Source of the DNA: Fontibacter flavus
GTDB taxonomy: Bacteria > Bacteroidota > Bacteroidia > Cytophagales > Cyclobacteriaceae
Direction of reading: 5' to 3'
Assembly: GCF_042432905.1 (NCBI RefSeq)
Contig: NZ_JBHLWI010000027.1
Span: 1-64,000 of the forward strand
DNA: 64,000 nucleotides
The notes under the pieces were generated by a model. That model did no database searches. It saw only the letters and a list, made by a program, of their open reading frames with translations, and had not been told where the DNA came from. Positions within the stretch are counted from its first letter, which is position 1, and the number at the start of each line of letters is the position of its first letter. Shown one piece after another: positions 52,653 through 61,305 of the stretch. The position numbers and the translations under genes are program-made.

Positions 52653-53090
52653 ATGATGGACAAAACTGCCAGTACACCGAGCTTTCCAATGCCTATGCGA
52701 GGGCTTTTATTGCTTACAGGAATGTACACCTTTGCATGGGCTGCTTTCTTCAGGTATTTTGGAGAAGACCTGCTGAAATGGTTATCCATGGACAGTACAT
52801 GGTCTTCAGCCATGCAAAGCAGTCTTTTCGGAAGTATCGGTATGTTGACCTCATTCTTGATCTTCCTAAGTGCTTTTTACCCACTCAGCTGGAGGTACCT
52901 ATCATGGATCGGAATATCGGGGATGTTTGCACTGACCATCTGGTTTGTCGTGGGTTTTGTCCCCGAACTCGGTTGGAATAAAAGAACTATTTTCCACTTG
53001 TTTTTCAACCAATTGTTGTGGTTATTCCTCTTGTCCTACATCAGCAAAAGGGCAATAGATGTCAAGAAATTTTTGGAAAATCAAAAATAA
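52653..53090 (+). CDS. hypothetical four-helix membrane protein
   Basis: 145 aa (two consecutive ATGs, 52653 and 52656) with four hydrophobic segments (about 17-36, 55-75, 80-102, 112-132) and a basic C-terminus (SKRAIDVKKFLENQK). No family recognised. A TAACTTTG -7-like element at 52627-52634 lies 19 bp upstream but lacks a clear -33. It is 65 bp upstream of the Tat-exported isomerase-like gene, and the two may share a transcript. Confidence 0.6.
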   Translation: MMDKTASTPSFPMPMRGLLLLTGMYTFAWAAFFRYFGEDLLKWLSMDSTWSSAMQSSLFGSIGMLTSFLIFLSAFYPLSWRYLSWIGISGMFALTIWFVVGFVPELGWNKRTIFHLFFNQLLWLFLLSYISKRAIDVKKFLENQK

Positions 53091-53155
53091 TCACCGCTTT
53101 CATTGTGTGATGTTTACATAATCAATATACTGCTAATGATTTTAACATATTCACC

Positions 53156-54115
53156 ATGAAAAGAAGACAATTTATCCAACATATTGGATTAACCACCATA
53201 GGCATGAGCGTATTACCCTCCTTATCATTTGCATCACAAGAAAGTCTCACAAATTTTGGGGTAGCCTTGTTCACCTTGCCAAAGTCCCTTTCGGAGGATT
53301 TTGAAGGCACTTTGAAAATGATCAGTGAAATAGGGTACAGGGAGTTGGAGTTTTTTGGCCCCTATGATTACAGCACAGCAGCAGCCAAAGAAGGCTGGAA
53401 AATGGCAGCCAACGCTTTGGGATTTTCGGGGAGCGGCTATTTCGGAAAATCTCCAAAAGAATTAAAAGTCATATTGGACAGGTATGGCCTTTCTGCCCCG
53501 TCCATCCATATCGACCTTCCCACATTGCAGGAAAACATGGGGGCTGTAGCCGAAGCGGCACATATAGTTGGGCATAAAAATGTAGGCATTGCCATGATAC
53601 CGGATGACATGCGCAAGAACCTTGACGATTACAAAAAAACTATTGACATTTTTAACGAAGTGGGTGCCAATGCCAAAAAACACGGACTGAACTTCTTTTA
53701 CCATAACCACGGATATGGTCACTCCCCAATGGAAGGTGTTATTCCATTCCAGATGATTTTGGAGAATACAGAAGCTGATTTGGTCAAAATGCAACTGGAC
53801 GTATTCTGGTTTACTGCTGCCAAAGTGGATCCTGTAAAATATCTAGCAGATAACCCCGGCAGATTTATTTCCCTTCACGTGAAGGACATGAGTGAATTGA
53901 AGACTTTTGCCGGAGATGGTGGCAATATGGGTGAATGGATGGGCCTTTTCCCTTATTTGGCAGATGCCGGTTCAGGGGTTTTGGATCTACAAAAAATCTT
54001 GGCATCGGCAAAAAAATCAGGGGTCAAGCATTTCTTTTTAGAGAAAGACCTGACCCCAGAACCTGAAAAAGCACTTCAAAACAGCTTTAAGCACCTTACA
54101 GGTTTAACTTTATAA
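53156..54115 (+). CDS. Tat-exported sugar phosphate isomerase/epimerase-like (xylose isomerase-like TIM barrel)
   Basis: 319 aa. Tat signal MKRRQFIQHIGLTTIG (Arg3-Arg4) ending at SFASQ. The rest is an AP_endonuc_2-type TIM barrel: YRELEFFGPY near residue 60, GLSAPSIHIDLP, NFFYHNHGY near 183, LQLDVFWF segment (MQLDVFW) near 220 and the ISLHVKDMSE metal-site strand near 240, then KHFFLEKDL. It probably isomerises or epimerises a sugar in the periplasm. A role with the GMC dehydrogenase 11 kb away, which is also Tat-exported, is possible but only inferred. Confidence 0.85.
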   Translation: MKRRQFIQHIGLTTIGMSVLPSLSFASQESLTNFGVALFTLPKSLSEDFEGTLKMISEIGYRELEFFGPYDYSTAAAKEGWKMAANALGFSGSGYFGKSPKELKVILDRYGLSAPSIHIDLPTLQENMGAVAEAAHIVGHKNVGIAMIPDDMRKNLDDYKKTIDIFNEVGANAKKHGLNFFYHNHGYGHSPMEGVIPFQMILENTEADLVKMQLDVFWFTAAKVDPVKYLADNPGRFISLHVKDMSELKTFAGDGGNMGEWMGLFPYLADAGSGVLDLQKILASAKKSGVKHFFLEKDLTPEPEKALQNSFKHLTGLTL

Positions 54116-54124
54116 TTGTTCCTC

Positions 54125-54445
54125 TTACAAGAGAATAATCAACAAGATCAAAATCACTATCAAAGCACCCGTGGAAATGTACAAGCCGCTTCCACGGTTT
54201 GCTTTGGCTTCCTTATTGAGTTCTTTCAATTCGCTTCTGATTTCTTTCCTTTCCTCCTTACTCATTTCCGAGAAATTCATTTCCTTGATTTCCAAAACCC
54301 TGGATTCAATTTCCTTGAATCTCAGAATTTTAGCTTCAGTAAAGTTTCTTTCTTCGTGAGCAGGCTTGGAGGCCGCCACACTTAAATTGGTACCCGCAGC
54401 CATCATGATGGCCGTTAAGGATAAAGACAAAATGGTTTTTTTCAT
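54125..54445 (-). CDS. small exported protein with a C-terminal membrane anchor
   Basis: 106 aa from the ATG at 54445; an upstream GTG at 54466 would overlap fumC. Signal peptide (about 1-25, SVAAS), a highly charged helical middle rich in Glu and Lys (about 30-85, likely coiled coil), and a strongly hydrophobic end (YISTGALIVILILLIILL). No family recognised. It lies 17 bp after the fumC stop and may be co-transcribed. Confidence 0.6.
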   Translation of the reverse strand: MKKTILSLSLTAIMMAAGTNLSVAASKPAHEERNFTEAKILRFKEIESRVLEIKEMNFSEMSKEERKEIRSELKELNKEAKANRGSGLYISTGALIVILILLIILL

Positions 54446-54462
54446 AATAAAGTTTAAAATTT

Positions 54463-55863
54463 TCACTTAAGACTTCCTATCATATCTTCAGGTCTCACCC
54501 ATTCATCAAATTGCTCATTGGTCAACAAACCCAATGCCAAAGCAGCTTCTCTTAGGCTAGTACCTTCTTTGTGAGCTTTTTTGGCAATGGCTGCAGCATT
54601 TTCATAACCGATATGGGGGTTCAATGCTGTTACCAACATCAGGGAATTTTCAAGGTGACGCTTGATAAAAGGTGTGTTTGGTTCAATACCTACAGCACAG
54701 TTATCGTTGAAAGACACACAGGCATCTCCGATCAGGCGTGCAGACTGAAGGAAGTTGGCAATCATCATCGGCTTGAACACGTTCAATTCGAAATGACCGT
54801 TGGAGCCACCAACAGCAATAGCTACATCATTGCCCATTACCTGAGCTGCGACCATGGTCATGGCTTCTACTTGGGTAGGATTGACTTTACCTGGCATGAT
54901 GGATGATCCCGGTTCGTTTTCAGGAATCAAAATCTCTCCAATTCCGGAACGTGGACCTGAGGACAACATCCTGATGTCATTGGCGATTTTCATCAAGCTT
55001 ACTGCCAATTGCTTCAATGCTCCGTGGGATTCCACAATACCGTCATGTGCTGCCAAAGCTTCGAATTTATTAGGAGCGGTCACCATAGGCTGTCCTGAGA
55101 ATTCAGCAATTTTCTTGGCCACCAATTCCGAATATCCTTTTGGCGTATTCAGCCCTGTACCTACAGCTGTACCACCCAAAGCCAACTCGGAAAGGTGGGA
55201 AAGGGTATTCTTAAGTGCTTTCAAACCATGATCCAATTGAGCCACATATCCTGAAAACTCTTGTCCCAAAGTAAGAGGCGTAGCATCCATAAAGTGGGTT
55301 CTACCGATCTTTACCACATCCATGAAAGCTTCTGATTTGGCTTTCAGGGTATCTCTCAACTTCTCAACTCCCGGAATTGTAGTTTCCAACACTATTTTAT
55401 AAGCGGCAATGTGCATGGCAGTTGGGAAAGTGTCATTGGAAGACTGGGATTTATTAACATCATCGTTGGGGTGAATAAGCTTTTTGGCATCTTCCAAAGA
55501 ACCCCCAAGTAACACGTGCGCTCTGTAGGCAATCACCTCATTGGCATTCATGTTGGATTGTGTACCCGAACCTGTCTGCCAGATGACCAATGGGAACTGA
55601 TCGTCATGTTGACCTGCCAGGATTTCATCACAGACTTTTGCGATGATATCTGCCTTATCCTGCGCCAATACACCCAATTCAGCATTGGTCAAAGCAGCCG
55701 ATTTTTTGAGGATAGCAAAAGCACGGATAATTTCTATTGGCATGCGGTTACGCTCACCTCCGATTTTAAAGTTATTGATAGATCTCTGTGTCTGGGCTCC
55801 CCAATATTTGTCAGCAGGGACTTCCACTGGACCCATGGTATCTTTTTCTATTCTAAAGCTCAT
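54463..55863 (-). CDS. fumC: class II fumarate hydratase
   Basis: 466 aa, standard length. The fumarase/aspartase signature GSSIMPGKVNP is at about 317-327, and the IWQTGSGTQSNMNANEV motif with Thr-Ser-Asn substrate contacts at about 95-110; the TFPTAMHIA segment is near 142. The GTxxN and GxxMPGKVNP pattern, with the VGTGLN segment, favours fumarase over aspartase. It converts fumarate to malate in the citric acid cycle. ATG at 55863. Confidence 0.94.
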   Translation of the reverse strand: MSFRIEKDTMGPVEVPADKYWGAQTQRSINNFKIGGERNRMPIEIIRAFAILKKSAALTNAELGVLAQDKADIIAKVCDEILAGQHDDQFPLVIWQTGSGTQSNMNANEVIAYRAHVLLGGSLEDAKKLIHPNDDVNKSQSSNDTFPTAMHIAAYKIVLETTIPGVEKLRDTLKAKSEAFMDVVKIGRTHFMDATPLTLGQEFSGYVAQLDHGLKALKNTLSHLSELALGGTAVGTGLNTPKGYSELVAKKIAEFSGQPMVTAPNKFEALAAHDGIVESHGALKQLAVSLMKIANDIRMLSSGPRSGIGEILIPENEPGSSIMPGKVNPTQVEAMTMVAAQVMGNDVAIAVGGSNGHFELNVFKPMMIANFLQSARLIGDACVSFNDNCAVGIEPNTPFIKRHLENSLMLVTALNPHIGYENAAAIAKKAHKEGTSLREAALALGLLTNEQFDEWVRPEDMIGSLK

Positions 55864-55928
55864 ATAGATAAGTTTTTGAGTTGATTTATTCGACTGCTAA
55901 AATACGACCTGATGGCCATAATCCATAG

Positions 55929-56015
55929 TTATTTTGGGTTTAAGTAAGCATCAATTGTACCAATGGCATGGGCATGTCCACTTTTGGAAGCGTGAATGTT
56001 GACTTTGGTATTCAT
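55929..56015 (-). CDS. very short ORF, possibly a gene fragment
   Basis: 28 codons beginning MNTKVNIHASKSGHAHAIG and ending DAYLNPK. The only clear open frame in the 198-bp gap between fumC and the 157-aa membrane protein gene. It looks protein-like but matches no family I know. It may be a remnant of a longer gene. Confidence 0.2.
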   Translation of the reverse strand: MNTKVNIHASKSGHAHAIGTIDAYLNPK

Positions 56016-56061
56016 AAGTTTTATTTCCCAATAAACCGGGAGAATTGGCCTTCTCAATCTG

Positions 56062-56535
56062 TCAATTGTTCAACAATCCATAAAAGATCTTTTGGGAAAC
56101 TTTGATTTTTCTTTTGAAATGAAACCAGGCAAAAAGATAATTGCCCAATCCAAAAGCCAGACTGAGTACGGCATACACCGGTTTGTCTGCTAAAAATCCA
56201 AAAAACAAAGCCATCAATAGGGTGACTCCTGACCAGAAAGCCAGAAAAAAAGCTGAGCTGGGAAATAAGCGATATTCCAAAAATAGGATACAGCCTATCG
56301 GGGTTGATTCCACTTTTCCCTTGATCAAAGGCAAAAAACTGTCTGCTTTGTCTATCACCAATGAAACCCGAAATCGATCTTCTTCAAAAGTCCCGTTGAA
56401 ACTGTATCCATTGGCCTTTCTTGCTTCATAATCCAAAAAATTGACATCTCTTGTAACTTGATTGAGCCTTCCAATCACCTCATCCTGATTGTAGGAAGAG
56501 ACTAATACTTCGCTTTGATGGGGAAATACAGGCAT
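56062..56535 (-). CDS. hypothetical membrane protein with two C-terminal helices
   Basis: 157 aa from the ATG at 56535; the frame extends upstream only to a TTG. The N-terminal ~80 residues are soluble (EVIGRLNQVTRDVN, GYSFNGTFEEDRFRVSLVI) and two hydrophobic helices follow (about 88-110 and 115-137), with a basic tail. Similar small proteins are common in Bacteroidota but unnamed. It is transcribed alone. Confidence 0.6.
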   Translation of the reverse strand: MPVFPHQSEVLVSSYNQDEVIGRLNQVTRDVNFLDYEARKANGYSFNGTFEEDRFRVSLVIDKADSFLPLIKGKVESTPIGCILFLEYRLFPSSAFFLAFWSGVTLLMALFFGFLADKPVYAVLSLAFGLGNYLFAWFHFKRKIKVSQKIFYGLLNN

Positions 56536-56657
56536 ATTGGACAAACTCAAATCGTTCTTGAAAGTTGGGGCTTCTTTAAAAAATTACCAAAATAAAAGTA
56601 GGCAAAAAACTTAGGGGCATGGTTAATACCCCTAATGATCAATATTCTTCAAAAGAA

Positions 56658-57038
56658 TTATTTTACTGCAATACAGGAAATTTCCACATTGACATCTTTA
56701 GGAAGACGGCTGACTTCAACTGTTTCTCTTGCCGGAGGATTGGTTTTGAAATACTGTCCATAAGCTTCATTGATGGTGCCAAACTGCCCCATATCTTTGA
56801 TGAAGATGGTACATTTCACCACATCACCAAAACCAAAACCGGCTTCTCTCAACACCGCCTCCAAATTTTTCATTACCGCGTGGGTTTCTTCTGTAATGTT
56901 TTCATTGATCAGGCTGCCTGTATCTGCATCAAGAGCAATCTGTCCTGAAACAAATAAGGAGTTGCCTGCTTTTACAGCCTGACTATAAGGACCAATAGGA
57001 GCAGGAGCTTCTTTGGAAAAGATGATTTCTTTTGACAT
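56658..57038 (-). CDS. RidA family enamine/imine deaminase
   Basis: 126 aa from the ATG at 57038 (a TTG 9 bp upstream is not needed). Trimeric RidA fold pattern: FSKEAPAPIGPYSQAV, SLFVSGQIALD, and Arg104 in PPARETVEVSRLP, equal to E. coli RidA Arg105 that binds the substrate carboxylate. It hydrolyses reactive 2-aminoacrylate-type intermediates made by PLP enzymes. It is divergent from kynU, a PLP enzyme; some RidA-family members act as 2-aminomuconate deaminases in tryptophan breakdown. Confidence 0.92.
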   Translation of the reverse strand: MSKEIIFSKEAPAPIGPYSQAVKAGNSLFVSGQIALDADTGSLINENITEETHAVMKNLEAVLREAGFGFGDVVKCTIFIKDMGQFGTINEAYGQYFKTNPPARETVEVSRLPKDVNVEISCIAVK

Positions 57039-57196
57039 AACTTTCAATTTTTATGCAAAATAGGGATTCATTGGCCAACCACCGAAATCAAAATGATTTT
57101 TTTGATTTCGCAAAGATTGTATGTTTGAAAGCTGTTTTCAACCAAATCTCTCAGGATTGGTTAAATTTGAAAACTGATTAAGATAACAACAACCCA

Positions 57197-58483
57197 ATGG
57201 AAAAAATATCCTATCAATATTCGGAAGATTTTGCAAGAGAAATGGATGCCAAAGATCCCTTGAGGTCTTTTAGATCCAAGTTTTATTTCCCAAAAGTGGA
57301 AGGAAATGAAGCCATCTATTTTTGTGGAAACAGCTTAGGTTTGCAGCCCAAAACCACCCAATCCTACATACAGCGTGAGCTTGACAACTGGGCAAATCTC
57401 GCAGTAGATGGACATTTTTATGGAGAAGATGCCTGGTATCATGTGCGCAAAAAATCCAAGCCTGCCTTGGCTACCATAGTGGGAGCACACGAACATGAAG
57501 TCGTGGCCATGAACAACCTGAGTTCCAACCTTCACTTTTTGATGGTTTCATTTTACAGACCTACTCAGGAAAGGTATAAAATCATTACCGAAGCAGGGGC
57601 TTTTCCATCTGATATGTATATGCTGGAATCACAGGTCAAATTCCATGGCCTGGATCCTGATACTGCAATCATTGAACTGGTCCCTAGGACTGGCGAATAT
57701 ACCTTGAGAACAGAAGATATCCTCAGGGTGATAGCAGAAAATAAAGACCATTTGGCTTTGGTCATGATGGCGGGGCTACAGTATTATACCGGGCAGGTAT
57801 TTGATATGGAGGCCATCAGTCAGGCGGCGCATCAAGCCGGAGCTTTGGCAGGTTTCGATCTTGCGCATGCAGCGGGAAATGTAAGTTTAAAACTACATGA
57901 TTGGGACGTGGATTTTGCCACTTGGTGCAGCTATAAGTATATGAATTCAGGACCTGGAAATATCTCTGGCATATTTGTCCATGAGCGTCATGCGGAAAAC
58001 CATGAACTACCAAGATTTGCTGGCTGGTGGGGCCATGATGAAGGGGAGCGCTTTAGGATGGAAAAGGGCTTCAAGCCCATGTACGGTGCCGATGGCTGGC
58101 AATTGGCCAATTCCAATGTTCTGGCACTGGCAGCACATCAAGCATCTTTAGATATTTTCGAAGAAGCGGGAATGGAAGCCCTTAGAAAGAAAAGTGAACT
58201 ATTGACGGGCTTTTTGGAGTTTTTGATAGAGAAAATCAGTGGAGAAAGTGGTGTAATAGAAATAATTACGCCAAAAAAACCCAATGAAAGAGGTTGTCAA
58301 TTATCTTTGCTCATCCATAAGGGCGGAAAAGACGTATTTGATGAATTTTACAAACATGGAGTTGTAGGGGACTGGAGAAATCCAAATGTAATCAGATTAG
58401 CGCCTACCCCACTGTATAACAGCTTCTTAGACGTATACCGATTTGCAAAAATCTTAGAACAATCCCTTCAAAAATTCGCTTAA
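57197..58483 (+). CDS. kynU: kynureninase
   Basis: 428 aa fold-type I PLP enzyme. PLP lysine is Lys247 in WCSYKYMNSGPGN, preceded by the Asp-containing GFDLAHAAGNV strand (about 221-231) and the FCGNSLGLQP N-terminal motif; ARG/RLAPTPLYNSF at the end contacts substrate. It cleaves kynurenine or 3-hydroxykynurenine to (hydroxy)anthranilate and alanine. kmo follows by 27 bp, so the operon converts kynurenine to 3-hydroxyanthranilate, the feed for NAD synthesis. Confidence 0.95.
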   Translation: MEKISYQYSEDFAREMDAKDPLRSFRSKFYFPKVEGNEAIYFCGNSLGLQPKTTQSYIQRELDNWANLAVDGHFYGEDAWYHVRKKSKPALATIVGAHEHEVVAMNNLSSNLHFLMVSFYRPTQERYKIITEAGAFPSDMYMLESQVKFHGLDPDTAIIELVPRTGEYTLRTEDILRVIAENKDHLALVMMAGLQYYTGQVFDMEAISQAAHQAGALAGFDLAHAAGNVSLKLHDWDVDFATWCSYKYMNSGPGNISGIFVHERHAENHELPRFAGWWGHDEGERFRMEKGFKPMYGADGWQLANSNVLALAAHQASLDIFEEAGMEALRKKSELLTGFLEFLIEKISGESGVIEIITPKKPNERGCQLSLLIHKGGKDVFDEFYKHGVVGDWRNPNVIRLAPTPLYNSFLDVYRFAKILEQSLQKFA

Positions 58484-58510
58484 TATCAAAAAGGGAAAAT
58501 CTCTCAAACC

Positions 58511-59866
58511 ATGAAAAAAAATGAAATCAGCATCTTGGGTTCGGGCCTAATCGGATCCTTGCTGAGCATTTATTTAAAAAAACGAGGCCTTGATGTACAT
58601 GTTTACGAAAAACGGGCCGATAACAGAAAAGGCGAGTACAAGGAAGAAGGCCGATCCATCAATATGGCGCTCAGCGATAGGGGATGGAAGGCTTTGGAAA
58701 AAGCAGGACTGAAAGAAAAAGTGCTTCCTTTGACTATCCCGATGTATGGCCGAAAGATCCACGATGAGCATGGAAATACTTCTTTTATGCCTTATGGCAA
58801 AGAAGGGCAAGCCATATATTCAATTTCAAGAGGGAAATTCAACCATCTCCTGATGGATGAGGCCGAAAAAGAGGGTGTTCAGATTCATTTTGAACATAAA
58901 ATCGAAGAAGTAGACTTAAGGTTGAATGAACTTAGTGTAAATAATCCTGAAAACGGATCAGAAACCATTTCTTCTGAAGTGATTATAGGAGCAGATGGCG
59001 CCTATTCATCTCTGAGAAATGCCATGTTGAAACAGGTACGTTTCAATTACAAACAAGAGTACATTTCGCATGGATACAAAGAACTGAGTATTCCGGCCAC
59101 TAAAGAAGGGGAATTCGCGATGGATCCCAATGCCCTGCATATTTGGCCAAGGGGAAGCTTTATGCTGATTGCTCTCCCAAACCCTGATAAATCATTTACC
59201 TGTACCCTCTTCCTTCCTTTCCAGGGTGAAAGGGTCTCTTTCGAAAATATCAGGGACGAGAAAGACATTAAAGGGATCTTCCAAAACTATTTTCATGATG
59301 CCTTCCTCTTGATGCCTAATTTGGTCAAAGAATTCTTTGGTAATCCGACTTCTTCCCTAATCAACATTGAATGCTACCCTTGGATGCTGAATAAAGCAAT
59401 GCTGATCGGTGATGCTTCCCATGCCATGGTACCATTTTATGGTCAGGGGATGAACTGTGGCTTTGAAGATTGCTATATCTTAGATGGCCTGATAGATAAA
59501 ATCGGTACCACAGCTTGGGAGCTGGTCTTTGCTAAATTCCAGAAAATCCGTAAACCGGATACAGATGCCATCTGCCAATTGGCTTTGGAAAATTTTGAGG
59601 AAATGAAAAATGAAGTGGCAGATCCTAAATTCCTGGTGAGAAAAAACATTGAAGCAAGGCTCCATAGCCTTTATCCAAGGGAATGGGTTCCATTATACAC
59701 TATGGTCACCTTTTCTGATATGCCCTATTCTGAAGCCTACGCACAGGGTAAACTCCAGGAAGCCATCATGGACAAAGTCATGCGAGATCCTCTCATCACA
59801 CAAAATTGGAATAAAATGGACTATGAGGACATCATTAACCAATTGGACAAAGCGAAATCTGTCTGA
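58511..59866 (+). CDS. kmo: kynurenine 3-monooxygenase
   Basis: 451 aa flavoprotein hydroxylase. FAD-binding GSGLIG (10-15) with VYEKR, the GADGAYSSLR (DG) motif near residue 160, and GDASHAMVPFYGQGMNCGFEDC (as the GD and adjoining motifs) near 300. The C-terminal hydrophobic/helical end is typical of KMO. It hydroxylates kynurenine with NADPH and oxygen. No tryptophan dioxygenase or 3-hydroxyanthranilate dioxygenase gene is in the window. Confidence 0.95.
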   Translation: MKKNEISILGSGLIGSLLSIYLKKRGLDVHVYEKRADNRKGEYKEEGRSINMALSDRGWKALEKAGLKEKVLPLTIPMYGRKIHDEHGNTSFMPYGKEGQAIYSISRGKFNHLLMDEAEKEGVQIHFEHKIEEVDLRLNELSVNNPENGSETISSEVIIGADGAYSSLRNAMLKQVRFNYKQEYISHGYKELSIPATKEGEFAMDPNALHIWPRGSFMLIALPNPDKSFTCTLFLPFQGERVSFENIRDEKDIKGIFQNYFHDAFLLMPNLVKEFFGNPTSSLINIECYPWMLNKAMLIGDASHAMVPFYGQGMNCGFEDCYILDGLIDKIGTTAWELVFAKFQKIRKPDTDAICQLALENFEEMKNEVADPKFLVRKNIEARLHSLYPREWVPLYTMVTFSDMPYSEAYAQGKLQEAIMDKVMRDPLITQNWNKMDYEDIINQLDKAKSV

Positions 59867-59891
59867 CAGGTTGGAACAAAAATAAAACATA

Positions 59892-59919
59892 GGGAGGCCA
59901 AAACTGGCTTCCCTTTTTT
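59892..59919 (+). terminator. terminator after kmo
   Basis: GGGAGGCCA (59892-59900), AAAC loop, TGGCTTCCC (59905-59913, one wobble), six T residues (59914-59919). Confidence 0.85.
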
Positions 59920-59931
59920 AATTCTGAAATT

Positions 59932-60400
59932 TTATGCCCCCAACCTTACCTTATACACCTTCACAAAATCCTCCTCTTCTTCCAGATTAACGGAGGCTAA
60001 AAACCAAAGGTAACCATCACGATAAAGCCACTGCCTTTCACTAAACTGCAAAGGAATCTCCAATTCAGTTAGTGTATTTCCATCAAGATCCATGACCAGC
60101 ATCCTGGGATTGTAATCTTTTCTGGATTTGTCTAAAAAATCCATCCAACCAAGGTTTTCATATTTCTCTTGTTCCCCCTCAGGAATTCCAGGTAAAAAGG
60201 AAACCAAGACATATTGATCAGTCACTTTTAGGTTTTCTATTCTTCCGGAAAACATGTCAGGATTGATTATTCTTGGGTCAGCTTTTTTAAATTCCTCTCC
60301 TTGATTGAAGAAATAATCAGAAATACCAAAGTCAACCCTTCTGATTTTTTCATTTGGTCAAATTTCGACACTTCTTCATTGGAAGATTGTATTGTCCACT
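59932..60400 (-). pseudogene. decayed C-terminal remnant of a 6-bladed beta-propeller gene
   Basis: The open frame from the ATG at 60255 codes 107 aa (MFSGRIENLKVTDQYVLV... ending VYKVRLGA), which reads as the last blades of a Bacteroidota 6-bladed propeller. The same frame continues upstream with coding-like sequence (EKIRRVDFGISDYFFNQG, ADPRIINPD) to a TGA at 60358-60360. Just beyond, a neighbouring frame reads NEEVSKFD, which would join on if one base had been lost near 60356. Further upstream has stops in all frames. Homologues are about 350-400 aa, so the N-terminal two-thirds are missing or unrecognisable. Confidence 0.6.
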
Positions 60401-60445
60401 ATCCATCGGTTTATTTGCTTTACCAAAATTTTTAGGACATTTTTT

Positions 60446-60559
60446 TCATAAATTCTTTATGGTTGCTGTGTACAAAAACAAGACTATTGCCTCGTTTTTA
60501 ATTATATTGAACTGAATTTCAGCTTCTTTCAGTTCATCAATAAGTCCAAGACCGTCCAT
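60446..60559 (-). pseudogene. short ORF upstream of the propeller remnant, possible fragment
   Basis: 37 codons: MDGLGLIDELKEAEIQFNI... ending TATIKNL. It is on the same strand as the propeller remnant and has normal-looking codon content. It may be a further piece of the same decayed gene or an unrelated small protein. Confidence 0.25.
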
Positions 60560-60578
60560 GATAAGAAACGAAAAAGCC

Positions 60579-60674
60579 TTATTCCTTTTTTTTCCTTTTC
60601 ATGCTATGCTTGATCATGCTGCCATAGCCCAACAAAGCAAGAAAATACAATAGCAGAATAATTATATATTTCAT
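60579..60674 (-). CDS. 31-aa single-helix membrane peptide
   Basis: ATG at 60674, TAA at 60579. One hydrophobic helix (residues 3-17, YIIILLLYFLALLGY) followed by a strongly basic tail (KHSMKRKKKE). Too short for usual gene calling. Small single-helix peptides of this shape can be accessory subunits or toxin-like peptides; nothing here tells which. It lies beside the origin-like region. Confidence 0.35.
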   Translation of the reverse strand: MKYIIILLLYFLALLGYGSMIKHSMKRKKKE

Positions 60675-60929
60675 TTTCTATTGTACTACAATAAATATTT
60701 TTGCAATATTTCAATATGTTCTTTAATATAAATAATGGATAAATTCATCCGTTTTCCCAAAAAATATTTATCGGAAAACCTTAGATTTTTTGGAACAAAA
60801 TTTAATTCCAAAAGACACGGCTTTGAGCTAAGTTTTTTTGTAAACGAATCTGATGAAATCTTGTTCCACCACTCTTCAAAAAACGCCCTCAAAGGGCTAT
60901 TTTCAAGGGTACAAAAAAACAAGCTTTTT

Positions 60930-61275
60930 TTATCCACATTTATCCACACTTATCCACACAGACCTTAATTTTATCCTTATGTTGTTGATTTTCAGCATTT
61001 TAAATATATTGGCAAATACCTCATTTTGTGGATATCTTACTGTAAATGAGTTTTTTACAGTTGTTTGGGATCAGCAACATCGTGGATAAATTAAACCAAC
61101 AAAATATTATTCTAAAACCTGATTTCTTGGTTTTATCTAATATTGCAAACCGCTAAAAAGTGAACCTCCAAAATAGGTCGTTCATTTATCATACTTGCCT
61201 TACCTCAAGTATTGCTTTAAGCAGCTTAATATTTAATAATATCAAACCAATAAAAATAATATTATATCTATTAAG
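60930..61275. other. candidate chromosomal replication origin (oriC)
   Basis: Three perfect consensus DnaA boxes TTATCCACA in direct orientation at 60930-60938, 60940-60948 and 60950-60958, spaced exactly 10 bp so all lie on one helix face. A weaker box TTATCCTTA follows at 60971-60979. Two one-mismatch boxes lie in inverse orientation: TGTGGATAT at 61027-61035 and CGTGGATAA at 61081-61089. An A/T-only-rich stretch (61226-61273) could be the unwinding element. The 60675-61305 interval holds no convincing gene. dnaA is not in the window, which is not unusual for Bacteroidota. Confidence 0.6.
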
Positions 61276-61305
61276 TGTGTGATTTTTCAATGAATGCTGA
61301 TGGTA

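Noticed and set aside
60508..60536. Inverted repeat TGAACTGAA/TTCAGTTCA as a terminator
   Set aside because: No T-run follows on either strand, and it falls within a coding-like fragment.
60686..60968. Two overlapping open frames (87 aa minus, 77 aa plus) in the origin-like region
   Set aside because: They overlap each other and the DnaA boxes, lack family resemblance, and have no supporting start context.
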